Shown here: positions 42,454 through 51,023 of the stretch, one piece after another
Layout of the letters: every line of letters begins with the position of its first letter
How positions within the stretch are numbered: position 1 is the first letter of the stretch
Assembly (NCBI GenBank): GCA_050184115.1
Contig: JBFXAQ010000004.1
Span: 310,001 to 374,000 of the forward strand
Length of the DNA: 64,000 bases
Source: JACKNG01 sp050184115
GTDB lineage: Bacteria > Pseudomonadota > Gammaproteobacteria > Ga0077536
Reading direction: 5' to 3'
The notes under the pieces: generated by a model
The model's database searches: none
Seen by the model: the letters and a program-made list of their open reading frames with translations, nothing else
What the model was told of the DNA's origin: nothing
Translations under genes and position numbers: made by a program

Positions 42454-44013
42454 ATGAACGGTTCAGTCGCGTCCAAGGGCAAGTCGTCGGCCAAGGTCGA
42501 ACATTTCGACGTGCTCATCGTCGGCGCCGGCATCTCGGGTGTCGGTGGCGCGTATCACCTCAAGGAACAATGCCCGGGCAAGTCGTTCGTGGTGCTCGAA
42601 GCGCTCGAGAGCTTCGGTGGCACTTGGCTCATGCACACCTATCCCGGTGTCCGCTCCGACAGCGATCTCTACACCTTCGGCTACCGCTTCAAACCGTGGA
42701 TCGGGCCGCCCATCGCCACTGCCGGCGAGATCCTCAAGTACATGGGCGAAGTGATCGAGGAGAACGACCTCGGCAGCCATATCCGCTACCAGCACAAGAT
42801 TCTCAAGGCCAGCTGGTCGAGCAAGGACAACTTGTGGACCATCACCGCGGTCCGCACCGACACCAACGAAGAGCTCACCTTCACCTGCAACTTCCTGTGG
42901 ATGTGCCAGGGCTACTACCGGCATGCCGAGGGCTACACGCCCGAATGGGAAGGAATGTCGGACTACAAGGGGCTCATCATTCATCCGCAGACCTGGCCCG
43001 AGGATCTCGATTACAAGGGCAAGAAGGTCATCGTCATCGGTTCCGGCGCGACCACCGCGACGGTCGTTCCCGCCATCGCCGGCGACTGCGAGCACGTCAC
43101 CGTCGTACAGCGTTCGCCGACCTTCTTCGCGCCCGGTTTCAACCGCAACGATCTCGCCGACATGCTGCGCGACCTCGACATCGACGAGATGTGGATCCAC
43201 GAGATCGTGCGGCGCAAGATCCTCAACGACTTCAAGGAACTCACCCGCCGTTCGTTCGACGAGCCCGAGGTGCTGCGCAAGGAGCTGCTCGACGGCGTGC
43301 GCGCCTACCTGCCGGAAGACGAGGTGCAGAAGCACTTCATGCCGAAGTACCGCCCGTGGCAGCAGCGCATCGCCTTCGTGCCCGAGGGCGACCTGTTCAA
43401 GGGCATCACCGCGGGCAAGGCCTCGGTCGTCACCGGTGACATCGACCGCTTCACCGAGAAGGGCCTGAAGATGAAGTCGGGCGAGGAGATCGAGGGCGAC
43501 ATCATCGTCACCGCGACCGGTTTCAACCTGAGCGTGCTCGGCGACATCGACTTCAATGTCGACGACAAGCCGCTCAACTTCGCCGACACCGTGACCTACC
43601 ACGGCATGATGTTCACCGGCCTGCCGAACCTGTTGTGGATCTTCGGCTACTTCCGCGCCAGCTGGACGCTGCGTGCCGACATGCTCGGTGACTTCGTCTG
43701 CCGCCTGCTCCAGCACATGGATGCCAAGGGCGTGGGCAAGGTCGAAGTGCAGCTGCGCGAAGAGGACCAGGACATGGAGCTGCTGCCGTGGATGGACCCG
43801 GCCAACTTCAACCCGGGCTACCTCATGCGCAGCATGCACCTGCTGCCGAAGCGCGGCGCCAAGGCGGAATGGCAGCACACCCAGGACTACTGGGCGGAGC
43901 GCGAGGTCATTCCCAACATCGACCTCGACGGCGAGGAGTTCGTCTACTCGGGCGAGAAACCGCAGACGGAGGACGCCTTCGCCGACACCGACCTCTCGCG
44001 TTCGGCGGGCTGA
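42454..44013 (+). CDS. EthA-like FAD-dependent monooxygenase (paralogue)
   Basis: This encodes 519 residues with FAD motif GAGISG at 24-29, ESFGGTWLMHTYPGVRSDSDLYTFGY, NADPH motif IGSGATTATVVPAI, and the fingerprint-like WEGMSDYKGLIIHPQTWP. Its layout parallels the enzyme at 16814-18316. Substrates could be ketones, sulfides or thioamides; ethionamide activation is the best known activity of relatives. ATG 42454 has GGGGGAA upstream. A hairpin with T-tract follows the gene. Confidence 0.88.
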   Translation: MNGSVASKGKSSAKVEHFDVLIVGAGISGVGGAYHLKEQCPGKSFVVLEALESFGGTWLMHTYPGVRSDSDLYTFGYRFKPWIGPPIATAGEILKYMGEVIEENDLGSHIRYQHKILKASWSSKDNLWTITAVRTDTNEELTFTCNFLWMCQGYYRHAEGYTPEWEGMSDYKGLIIHPQTWPEDLDYKGKKVIVIGSGATTATVVPAIAGDCEHVTVVQRSPTFFAPGFNRNDLADMLRDLDIDEMWIHEIVRRKILNDFKELTRRSFDEPEVLRKELLDGVRAYLPEDEVQKHFMPKYRPWQQRIAFVPEGDLFKGITAGKASVVTGDIDRFTEKGLKMKSGEEIEGDIIVTATGFNLSVLGDIDFNVDDKPLNFADTVTYHGMMFTGLPNLLWIFGYFRASWTLRADMLGDFVCRLLQHMDAKGVGKVEVQLREEDQDMELLPWMDPANFNPGYLMRSMHLLPKRGAKAEWQHTQDYWAEREVIPNIDLDGEEFVYSGEKPQTEDAFADTDLSRSAG

Positions 44014-44037
44014 GCGCAACCATCGACCCTGGACGGA

Positions 44038-44060
44038 GGGGGCCTGCGGGCCCCCTTTTT
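44038..44060 (+). terminator. Rho-independent terminator
   Basis: GGGGGCC (44038-44044) pairs with GGCCCCC (44049-44055) through a TGCG loop and is followed by five T (44056-44060), 25 bp after the stop codon of the EthA-like gene. Stem GC content and T-run fit an intrinsic terminator. Confidence 0.85.
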
Positions 44061-44156
44061 CATGGGCGCGACGATGGCCGGCGGCGTGGCATGCGGTCGG
44101 TCGCCGCCGGGCGGGGCGAGCTGAGAACGGCACGTGGTAGCGGGTTCGCGTCGGAC

Positions 44157-44279
44157 GGGGTCAGACCCCGACCAGCAAGTTGTTGAAACGCCGACATCTC
44201 GCCTCGACGATGGGGTCTGACCCTATGTCGCGGCACATTCATCGGCTAATCAGTGCCTTGGCGCTCGGGGTCTGACCCC
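44157..44279. repeat. REP-like palindrome cluster
   Basis: GGGGTCAGACCCC at 44157-44169, a 6-nt spacer and CAAGTTGTTGAAA at 44176-44188 form one unit. A GGGGTCTGACCCT starts at 44212, and an opposed unit at 44267-44279 is preceded by CTAATCAGTGCCTTG (44247-44261), whose reverse complement is the accessory motif. The region fills the gap after the terminator. Confidence 0.85.
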
Positions 44280-44327
44280 GTGGAGCGACCCCGTGGAGCG
44301 GACCCGATGGCCTGTCGTGGCCCCCGC

Positions 44328-45479
44328 TCAGCGGTAGGCCACGTACTCCCGTCCGAACAGTTCGCGCGCGACCACGCCCTTCATGATCTCCGGCGTGCCG
44401 TCGCCGATCTCGAGGCCGAGCACGTCGCGCAGCCGCTGGGCGTGCGGCAAGCTGTTGTCGTAGCCCATCCAGCCGTTCAGCACGATGCAGGCACGGATGG
44501 CCTCGGTCGCGGCCTTCGGTGCGAGGTACTTGGCCATCGCCGCCTCGCGCGTGTGCGGACGTCCCTGGTCCTTCAGCCACAGCGTCTGGTAGGCGAGCAA
44601 CCGCGCGCTGGCGAGATGGATGGCATGCTCGGCGACCTGGAAGGCGTAACCGGCGTGGCGGGCGAGTGGCTTGCCGAAGGTCTCGCGCTGACGGGCGTAG
44701 GCGATGGTCTCGTCCAGCGACTGCTGCGCGGTACCGAGGCAGGCCAGCGCGATGATGGCGCGGTTGTAGTCGAAAGCTTCCATGGCCTGGGCGAAACCGC
44801 GACCGGGTTCGCCGAGCTGGTGGTCGAGCGGGACGCGAACTTCGTCGAAGAAGAGCGAACCGCGCTCCGCCAGCTTCCCGCCCATGGCGTCGTAGACCTG
44901 GCGGCTGACGCCGGGCGCGTCGAGCGGTACGACCACCCCACCGATACCCTTGGCGCCACCCTCGCCCATGCGTGCGAAGACCACCGCGTAATCGGCGCTG
45001 CCGGCCAGGGTGATCGAGGCCTTCTCGCCGTTCACCACCCAGGCGTCGCCGTCCTGTCGCGCGGTGGTCCGGATGTTGGCGGCGTCCGAGCCGGCGCCCG
45101 GTTCGGTGAGGGCGAAAGCGACCAGGACGTCGCCCGCGGCGAGCGCCGGCAGCAACCGCTCGCGCAGCGCGGCTTGGGCATGTTGGCCGACGAGGTCGGC
45201 GGCGATGGCGCCGAGTTGGATGAAGAAGGTCATGTTGTGATCGCCGCGCGCGATCTCCTCAGCGGCGATACCGGCCTGCACGTAGCTGCCGCCGACGCCA
45301 CCGTGTTCGGCTGGCACCAGCAAGCCGGTGAGGCCGAGTTCGGCGAGTTCATGCACCCGTTCGCGTGGCAGGCGCTCGCCGCGGTCCCAACGCGCGTAAT
45401 CGGGCAGCAGGCGCTCGAGGGCATAGTGGCGAACGGCGTCCTGGAAGGCCCGTTCGGTGTCGTCGAATTCGAAGTTCAT
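44328..45479 (-). CDS. acyl-CoA dehydrogenase (short/medium-chain type)
   Basis: The 383-residue product has the standard motifs VAFALTEPGAGSDAANIRTTA, WVVNGEKASITLAGSADYAVVFAR, VYDAMGGKLAERGSLFFDEVRVP, YARQRETFGKPLARHAGYAFQVAEHAIHL, and the C-terminal catalytic loop DVLGLEIGDGTPEIMKGVVARELFGREY, with the Glu in the GTxEI context. Cytosolic flavoprotein passing electrons to ETF. Its substrate is unknown; the RDxxLxEIxDGT form resembles cyclohexanecarboxyl- and short branched-chain dehydrogenases. Confidence 0.92.
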   Translation of the reverse strand: MNFEFDDTERAFQDAVRHYALERLLPDYARWDRGERLPRERVHELAELGLTGLLVPAEHGGVGGSYVQAGIAAEEIARGDHNMTFFIQLGAIAADLVGQHAQAALRERLLPALAAGDVLVAFALTEPGAGSDAANIRTTARQDGDAWVVNGEKASITLAGSADYAVVFARMGEGGAKGIGGVVVPLDAPGVSRQVYDAMGGKLAERGSLFFDEVRVPLDHQLGEPGRGFAQAMEAFDYNRAIIALACLGTAQQSLDETIAYARQRETFGKPLARHAGYAFQVAEHAIHLASARLLAYQTLWLKDQGRPHTREAAMAKYLAPKAATEAIRACIVLNGWMGYDNSLPHAQRLRDVLGLEIGDGTPEIMKGVVARELFGREYVAYR

Positions 45480-45565
45480 GGCAGGCTCCGGCGCGGCACG
45501 GGCGGCATCATACCCAAGCGGGCGGACGCGGGCGGTGTCGTCGGGTCGGACGTCGGTCGGCCGAC

Positions 45566-45672
45566 AATCAACGGCTTACTCCCTGGTGTCAGACACCAGG
45601 TGGGAGTGGGGCGCGGCTGTCGGGCGCGAGATCGGCCGGCATTCAAAGGCTTGTCCCCTGGTGTCAGACACC
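45566..45672. repeat. REP-like units with compensated palindrome (GGTGTCAGACACC)
   Basis: Two units share a variant palindrome at 45585-45597 and 45660-45672 in which both arms changed (GGTGTC/GACACC instead of GGGGTC/GACCCC), so pairing is kept. Each is preceded, at a 6-nt spacer, by the reverse complement of the accessory motif: AATCAACGGCTTA at 45566-45578 and ATTCAAAGGCTTG at 45641-45653. They lie between two minus-strand genes. Confidence 0.88.
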
Positions 45673-45728
45673 TTCGCGGTTGCGACCCGCACGCCACTGG
45701 CGTCGGCGCGCCTGCGCGCGTGCGACGT

Positions 45729-46352
45729 TCAGGTCAGCAGCACGCGGCCGGCATCGGCGCCGAGGCGGAGCGCGAAGAAGGCCAGCAGGACGGCAAGTGC
45801 GCGCATGACCACGTGATAGGGCCGCCCGAGCAGCTGCGTCCGCCAGCGCCCGGTGAGCAGCGCGAGCAGCATTTTGGCGCCGACCAGGGTGACATAGAAA
45901 CCGAGCAGGAAAGCAACCGGCCCGGCCAGGCCCGCGGCGGCCGCGCCGGCGAGCCAGGGCGCGCCGACGGTGAACCAGAACAGCCAGGGATGGGGATTGA
46001 GGAGGTTGACGACGGCGCCCTGCCGCAGGGGGTGCGCCGTCGTCTGCGGACCGTCGTCGGTCGGCGGCTCGGCGCACCACGTCTCACGCGCGATCCAGGC
46101 GAGGTAGGCGGCGCCGACGAGGCCGACGAGCGCGGCCGCGTGCGGCACGGCGTCGGCCTGCCCGGCTACGCCGAGGGCGAGCGCGATGATGGGCAGGTCG
46201 GTCACCAGCGGCGCGAGCGCCACGCACAAGCCGGCCGCGGCGCCGTGACGCATCGTCTCGCGGATGACCAGGGTGGCCAGCGGGCCCGGCGCGAAGCCGG
46301 CGCTGGCACCGAGACCGAGGCCGAAGGCAAGGGCGGACAGCGGCGCGTCCAC
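45729..46352 (-). CDS. LysE-family exporter
   Basis: This encodes 207 residues with about six membrane helices: FGLGLGASAGFAPGPLATLVIRETMRHG (the LysE-family N-terminal signature with PGP), LGLVGAAYLAWIARET, NLLNPHPWLFWFTVGAPWL, GPVAFLLGFYVTLVGAKMLLALL and VMRALAVLLAFFALRLGADAG. LysE proteins export amino acids or other metabolites. Divergent from the crotonase gene with about 150 bp between. Confidence 0.88.
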   Translation of the reverse strand: MDAPLSALAFGLGLGASAGFAPGPLATLVIRETMRHGAAAGLCVALAPLVTDLPIIALALGVAGQADAVPHAAALVGLVGAAYLAWIARETWCAEPPTDDGPQTTAHPLRQGAVVNLLNPHPWLFWFTVGAPWLAGAAAAGLAGPVAFLLGFYVTLVGAKMLLALLTGRWRTQLLGRPYHVVMRALAVLLAFFALRLGADAGRVLLT

Positions 46353-46502
46353 GGATGGGCGGTCTCCGGTGCTGGGGAGGTGGCATTGTAAGGCTGCGGC
46401 GCGGTCGACCGTCGTGCCCGTTCACACCCCCCCTGCTGTGCGTGGCGGGCGCCGATTGAGTACATTAGCGCGCTCGCTCAACGCCGCCGGGGACGCCTGC
46501 CG

Positions 46503-47375
46503 ATGGACGCCAAGACCGAAGCCGCCTACATCCGTTACGAGACGCCGGAGGCGCACATCGCGCGCATCGTGCTCGACCGCCCCGAGACCGCCAACGCCCA
46601 GGACACGCAGTTCCTCTACGAGCTGAACGACGCCTTCGACCGCGCCGCCCACGACGACGACATCCGCGTCATCATCCTCGCCGCCAACGGCAAGCATTTC
46701 TCCTCCGGTCACGATCTCGGCGAAAAGGACTGGTACGCGCACATGGCGGACTTCGACACCGTCGGCACGATGTGCGGCTTCACCTGCGCCGGCGCCGAGC
46801 GCCAGATGGCGCGCGAGGAGGAGATCTACCTCGGCTTCAGCGAACGCTGGCGCAACATCCCCAAGCCGACCATCGCCGCCGTGCAGGGCAAGTGCATCGC
46901 CGGCGGACTCATGCTGTGCTGGCCGTGCGACATCATCATCGCGTCCGACGACGCCAGCTTCGTCGATCCGACCGTCAGCTTCGGGGTCGGCGGCGTCGAG
47001 TATTTTCACCACCTGTGGGAGGTCGGCGCACGCAAGGCCAAGGAGATGCTGTTCACCTCCGATGCCCTCTCGGCCGCGGATGCCTTCCGTCTCGGCATGG
47101 TCAACCAGATCGTGCCACGCGCGGAACTCGAGTCGGCGACGCTCGCGATGGCGCGCAAGATCGCGCAGAAGTCGCGCTTCGCGCTCAAGATGACCAAGAA
47201 GGCCATCAACGGCGCCCAGGACGCGCAGGGCCGCGAACTGGCCATGCAGAACGCCTTCCACCTGCACCAGCTCGCGCACACCCACTGGCTCAAGCTCTAC
47301 GACTTCCTGATGGATCCGACCGGGCTGCCGGAGGCGACGCGTAAGGCGCTCGGCATCAGGCTCGACGACAAGTAG
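46503..47375 (+). CDS. crotonase/enoyl-CoA hydratase superfamily protein, both usual Glu lost
   Basis: The product is 290 residues with crotonase folds: VLDRPETANAQDTQFLYELNDAF, LAANGKHFSSGHDLGE (oxyanion hole), GKCIAGGLMLCWPCDIIIASDDASFVDPTVSFGVGG. In hydratases the catalytic Glu144 lies in GGCELA and Glu164 in PE; here those positions read Met (GGLMLC) and Thr (DPTV). It may therefore be a crotonase with another reaction. ATG 46503 starts 7-8 nt after a GGGGACG. First gene of the seven-gene cluster to 53532. Confidence 0.82.
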   Translation: MDAKTEAAYIRYETPEAHIARIVLDRPETANAQDTQFLYELNDAFDRAAHDDDIRVIILAANGKHFSSGHDLGEKDWYAHMADFDTVGTMCGFTCAGAERQMAREEEIYLGFSERWRNIPKPTIAAVQGKCIAGGLMLCWPCDIIIASDDASFVDPTVSFGVGGVEYFHHLWEVGARKAKEMLFTSDALSAADAFRLGMVNQIVPRAELESATLAMARKIAQKSRFALKMTKKAINGAQDAQGRELAMQNAFHLHQLAHTHWLKLYDFLMDPTGLPEATRKALGIRLDDK

Positions 47376-47425
47376 GACAGCAAGCCGTGGCGCCCGCCGG
47401 CGCCCGGCAGGGGAGAGACCCGCCG

Positions 47426-49732
47426 ATGCATTTCGAATCCGCGCTGGACGCGGCCGACCGCGCCTTCCTCGACGAGGTGCGCGCGTTCTGCGACCAGGCT
47501 ATCGATGCCGACATGGCGGCGGCCGAGGATGCGCTGCGTTCGCAGGTCTCCGACCACGAGCGCAGCGACGCCTGGATCGCGAAGCTCCGCCCGCGGCGCT
47601 GGCACGTCGCATCGTGGTCGCAGGGCGATGGCGGCGCGGGCCTGAGCGCGATCCGCAACTACCTCGTGCTCTACGAGGCGGGCCTGCGCGGCGCACCCCT
47701 GATCGAGCCGCTCAGCATCAACTACGTCGGCCCGGTGGTGCGTCACTTCGGCACCCCGGAACAGAAGGCGCGCTACCTGCCGGCCATCATCGACGGCCGT
47801 GACCAGTGGTGCCAGGGTTTCTCGGAGCCCGGTTCCGGTTCGGACCTCGGCTCGGTGAAGACCTTCGCCGAACGCCGCGGCGACGTCTACGTCGTCAACG
47901 GCCAGAAGATCTGGACCACCAACGCCCATTACGCGAACAAGATATTCGCGCTGCTCCGCACCCGCCGCGAGGACACCAAGGACGCGCTCAGCTTCATGCT
48001 GATCGACATGGCGAGCCCCGGAGTGACGGTACGCCCCATCCGCCTCATGACCGGCGACCACGAGGTCAACCAGGTCTTCTTCGACGAGGTCGAGGTGACC
48101 CCGGACTGCCTGCTCGGTGGCGAGGGCCAGGGCTGGGCGGTGGCCAGGTACCTGCTCGAAATCGAGCGCGGCCAGTTCGTCTTCGGTGGACGGTTGCGGC
48201 GGCGCTTCGAGCGCCTCGTCACGCTGGCGCGCGCGCGCGACGACGTTCCCCCCACCTTCTGGTCGACGGCCGCGCGGCTCGACGTCGAACTGCTCGCCTA
48301 CGAGGTCACCGAGTTCCGCCTCGGGCACTTGACGCCGGCCGACGAACAGACGCTCGCCCAGGCCAACGTCATCAAGATCGGCTGGACCGAGACCATGCAG
48401 CGCATCGACGAACTGGCACTGATGCTGCCGGGCGTGGCGCCGCTGTACACGCCGGAACCGGCGACGCCGACCAGCGGCCTCGGCCAGCCGATGTCGACCT
48501 GGGTCTCGGCCTATCTCAACAACCGCGCCGCGACCATCTACGGCGGCAGCAACGAGATCCAGCGCGAACTCATCTTCCGCACCCTCAGGCGCGCCGGGAC
48601 GGAGACGCCGCTGCAGCACCCATTGCCCTACAACCGGAGCGAGGAGAGCGTGGCGCTCGCCGATTCGGCCGCGCGCCTGGTGCGCGAACGCTACGACTAC
48701 GTCGACCTGCTGCCACGCCTGAAGAGCGCGGCGCCGTGGACGCCTGCGCAGTGGGCCGAACTGGCCGGGTTCGGCTGGCTTGCCGCCGGCGTCAGCGAGG
48801 CCCACGACGGTCTCGGTCTGCCCGTGTCCGCACTGGTCCAGCTTGCCCGCGCGCTGGCGCCAGCGGCGATGCCGGAGCCGGTATCGAGTCAGCTCGCCCG
48901 CGGCGGCTGGCTGTTGGACCAGGCGGGTGGCGGGCGCGCACGCGAGTGTCTGGCCGGGTGGATGGCCGGCGAGTCGCTGCTGGCGTTGGTCGATGCCGAC
49001 GGCACCCCGGCCGCGGTGCACTGGCGGCGTGCAGGCGACGGCTACGTCCTCGACGGCGCGCAGCGCGCGGTGCAGGACGGCGCCAGCGCCGCGCATTTCA
49101 TCGTCGCGGCCGCCGGCGAGACGCCGGCGCTGTTCCTGCTGCCGGTCGATGCGCCCGGCATCGGCCATGAGGCCCACCGCGCCGCCGACGGCCGCGAGTT
49201 CGCCGACGTGCGCTTCGCCGGCGTCGAGGTCGACAGTGCGGCCCGTCTCGAAGTCGACGACGTCGCCGCGCTGCTCGCGGGCAGCCGCGACCTGCACGCG
49301 CTGCTGCTCGCCGCCGAGATGGTCGGCATCGCCCAGGCGCTTATCCCGATCACCCACGCCTACATCGCCCAGCGCGAACAATTCGGACGCAAGCTGGCCG
49401 AGTTCCAGGTGTTGCAGCACCGCCTGGTCGACATGCACATCGAGGCCGTGCGCGCCGAGTCGGCGCTCGAACTGGCCTGCTTCAAGGTCGACGAACTCGG
49501 CCTCGTCGCCGCCGCGCCCTTCATTGCCGCGGCCAAGGCGCAAAGCGGTTTGTCCTGCCGCCGGGTCGCCGAGGAGGCCGTGCAGCTGCACGGCGGCATC
49601 GGCATGACCGAAGAGCTGGTGGTCGGGCACTACCTCAAGCGCATCGTCGCCGACACCCTGCTCGCCGGCCACACCGAACAGCACTTCGCCGCCTGCGCAG
49701 CTGCACGCGGCGTCGTGCCATCGTCCACCTGA
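47426..49732 (+). CDS. fused two-domain acyl-CoA dehydrogenase
   Basis: This encodes 768 residues, two acyl-CoA dehydrogenase units in one chain. Domain 1 (about 1-395): WCQGFSEPGSGSDLGSVKTFA, VVNGQKIWTTNAHYANKIFALLRT, RPIRLMTGDHEVNQVFFDEVEV, and YGGSNEIQRELIFRTL. Domain 2 (about 405-768): QREQFGRKLAEFQVLQHRLVDMHIE and EEAVQLHGGIGMTEELVVGHYLKRI. It looks like a fusion of the alpha and beta partners that are separate genes at 24207-26496. ATG 47426 has GGGGAGAG at about 47410. Likely a flavoprotein dimer acting on bulky acyl-CoAs. Confidence 0.9.
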   Translation: MHFESALDAADRAFLDEVRAFCDQAIDADMAAAEDALRSQVSDHERSDAWIAKLRPRRWHVASWSQGDGGAGLSAIRNYLVLYEAGLRGAPLIEPLSINYVGPVVRHFGTPEQKARYLPAIIDGRDQWCQGFSEPGSGSDLGSVKTFAERRGDVYVVNGQKIWTTNAHYANKIFALLRTRREDTKDALSFMLIDMASPGVTVRPIRLMTGDHEVNQVFFDEVEVTPDCLLGGEGQGWAVARYLLEIERGQFVFGGRLRRRFERLVTLARARDDVPPTFWSTAARLDVELLAYEVTEFRLGHLTPADEQTLAQANVIKIGWTETMQRIDELALMLPGVAPLYTPEPATPTSGLGQPMSTWVSAYLNNRAATIYGGSNEIQRELIFRTLRRAGTETPLQHPLPYNRSEESVALADSAARLVRERYDYVDLLPRLKSAAPWTPAQWAELAGFGWLAAGVSEAHDGLGLPVSALVQLARALAPAAMPEPVSSQLARGGWLLDQAGGGRARECLAGWMAGESLLALVDADGTPAAVHWRRAGDGYVLDGAQRAVQDGASAAHFIVAAAGETPALFLLPVDAPGIGHEAHRAADGREFADVRFAGVEVDSAARLEVDDVAALLAGSRDLHALLLAAEMVGIAQALIPITHAYIAQREQFGRKLAEFQVLQHRLVDMHIEAVRAESALELACFKVDELGLVAAAPFIAAAKAQSGLSCRRVAEEAVQLHGGIGMTEELVVGHYLKRIVADTLLAGHTEQHFAACAAARGVVPSST

Positions 49733-49744
49733 AGAGAGACTGCC

Positions 49745-50212
49745 ATGCCGCAGACGCAATGCCTGACCGCCGCCATGCTCCGCGTGGGCATGACCCACGA
49801 AGCACGCGTGAGCTTCGACCACGCGCAGGTCGCGCAATACTGCGCACTGGCCAACGACCGCAACGCCATCCACCACGATGTCGCCGCCGCGCGCCAGCGC
49901 TTTCCCGAGGTCGACGACATCATCGTGCCGGGCGGCCTGATCCAGATCGCCATCACCGGACTCTTCGGCACCGAGCTGCCGGGCGACGGCAGCCTCGGTC
50001 TCACCTTCGAGCCCGAGCGCATGCGCCGGCCGGTGTGCCCGGACGACGTCGTCGTCATCACCCTCGAGGTCAAGCGCATCCGCGGCGGCATCGTCGAGTT
50101 CGAGGTGCGCGTGGCGGACGACGCGGGCAACGACATCAGCGGCGCCACGGCGCGCGTGCTGGCGCCGGACGAAGGTTACCGCGCGTGGTGGGCCGAGGCG
50201 CGGAACGGCTGA
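49745..50212 (+). CDS. MaoC-like (R)-specific enoyl-CoA hydratase
   Basis: The 155-residue hotdog protein has the hydratase 2 motif: ALANDRNAIHHDVAAARQRFPEVDDIIVPGGLI, with the catalytic Asp and His (N-D-R-N-A-I-H-H) and the PGG turn. A role in hydrating an enoyl-CoA made by the upstream fused dehydrogenase fits the order of genes. The start ATG 49745 follows GAGAG. Confidence 0.9.
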   Translation: MPQTQCLTAAMLRVGMTHEARVSFDHAQVAQYCALANDRNAIHHDVAAARQRFPEVDDIIVPGGLIQIAITGLFGTELPGDGSLGLTFEPERMRRPVCPDDVVVITLEVKRIRGGIVEFEVRVADDAGNDISGATARVLAPDEGYRAWWAEARNG

Positions 50213-50247
50213 GCGGCGGCGTCGACGGCAACCAAGAGAGAAACAGC

Positions 50248-50928
50248 ATGAGCGGACGTCTCGCCGGCAAGCGTGTCCTGGTCACCCAGGCCGATCGTTT
50301 CATGGGGCCGATCACCGCCGCGGTGTTCGGCGAGGAAGGCGCGGAGGTCGTTGCCGACAGCCGCGATCTCACCGTGGCCGGCGCGGCCGCGGCGGCGGTG
50401 GCGGCGGCCGGTCGAGTCGACGTGCTGGTCGCCAACCTCGCCGGACCGAACTTCTCCGGCATCGCCACCGCCGATCTCGGCGACGACGACTGGCAGGCCG
50501 CGTTCGCCGCCATGGTGCACCCGCTGCACGCGCTGGTGCGCGCCGTGCTGCCGCAGATGATCGAGCGGCGCGCCGGCAAAGTGGTGGTCTACGGCAGCGC
50601 CTCGGCGCTGCGCGGCATGAAGACGCTCGCTGCCTACAGCGCCGCGCGCGCCGCCCAGCTCGGCTACGTGCAGTCGGTCGGGGTCGAGGTCGCGCCGCAC
50701 AACGTGCAGGTCAATCTCATCGCGCAGAACTACGTCGAGAACGAGGACTACTACCCGGCGGCGTTGCGCGCGAAGGACTCGTTCCAGCAGTCGCTGCGCC
50801 GCCAGGTGCCGGCCGGGCGCCTGGCCAAGCCGCGCGAGGACGCCATGTTCGCGGTGTTCCTCGCCAGCGACGAGTGCGGTTTCATCTGCGGCCAGGGCAT
50901 CCCGTTCGCCGGGGGCTGGGCGCAATAG
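50248..50928 (+). CDS. halohydrin-dehalogenase-like SDR protein
   Basis: The product is 226 residues with an SDR Rossmann fold whose nucleotide-binding glycine motif is replaced by T13-x4-F18-x-G20 (TQADRFMG), and whose catalytic set is Ser117-x12-Tyr130-x3-Arg134 (Arg instead of Lys). These two motifs define halohydrin dehalogenases (HheC-type), which close vicinal haloalcohols to epoxides with release of halide, without NAD(P). Halide-pocket residues cannot be judged by eye. It follows MaoC by 35 bp, and two more genes of the cluster follow. ATG 50248 lies after AAGAGAG. Confidence 0.75.
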   Translation: MSGRLAGKRVLVTQADRFMGPITAAVFGEEGAEVVADSRDLTVAGAAAAAVAAAGRVDVLVANLAGPNFSGIATADLGDDDWQAAFAAMVHPLHALVRAVLPQMIERRAGKVVVYGSASALRGMKTLAAYSAARAAQLGYVQSVGVEVAPHNVQVNLIAQNYVENEDYYPAALRAKDSFQQSLRRQVPAGRLAKPREDAMFAVFLASDECGFICGQGIPFAGGWAQ

Positions 50929-51023
50929 CTTCCATTCGAGCGGGCGCCGGGGAGGGCGTCCGTCGACACGCGCGACGGTGGGGGTCCGCCGTCGCCATCA
51001 CGCTTCAACCAGGAGGTCCCATC

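Noticed and set aside
4277..45672. Repeated palindromes as a CRISPR array
   Set aside because: Copies are scattered in different intergenic gaps, 1-5 per gap, with no regular spacers or cas genes, and each carries a fixed accessory motif, so they are REP-type elements.
50248..50928. Reading this gene as an ordinary NAD(P)-dependent SDR
   Set aside because: The glycine motif TGxxxGxG is absent, and the active-site Lys is Arg; both together match halohydrin dehalogenases instead.
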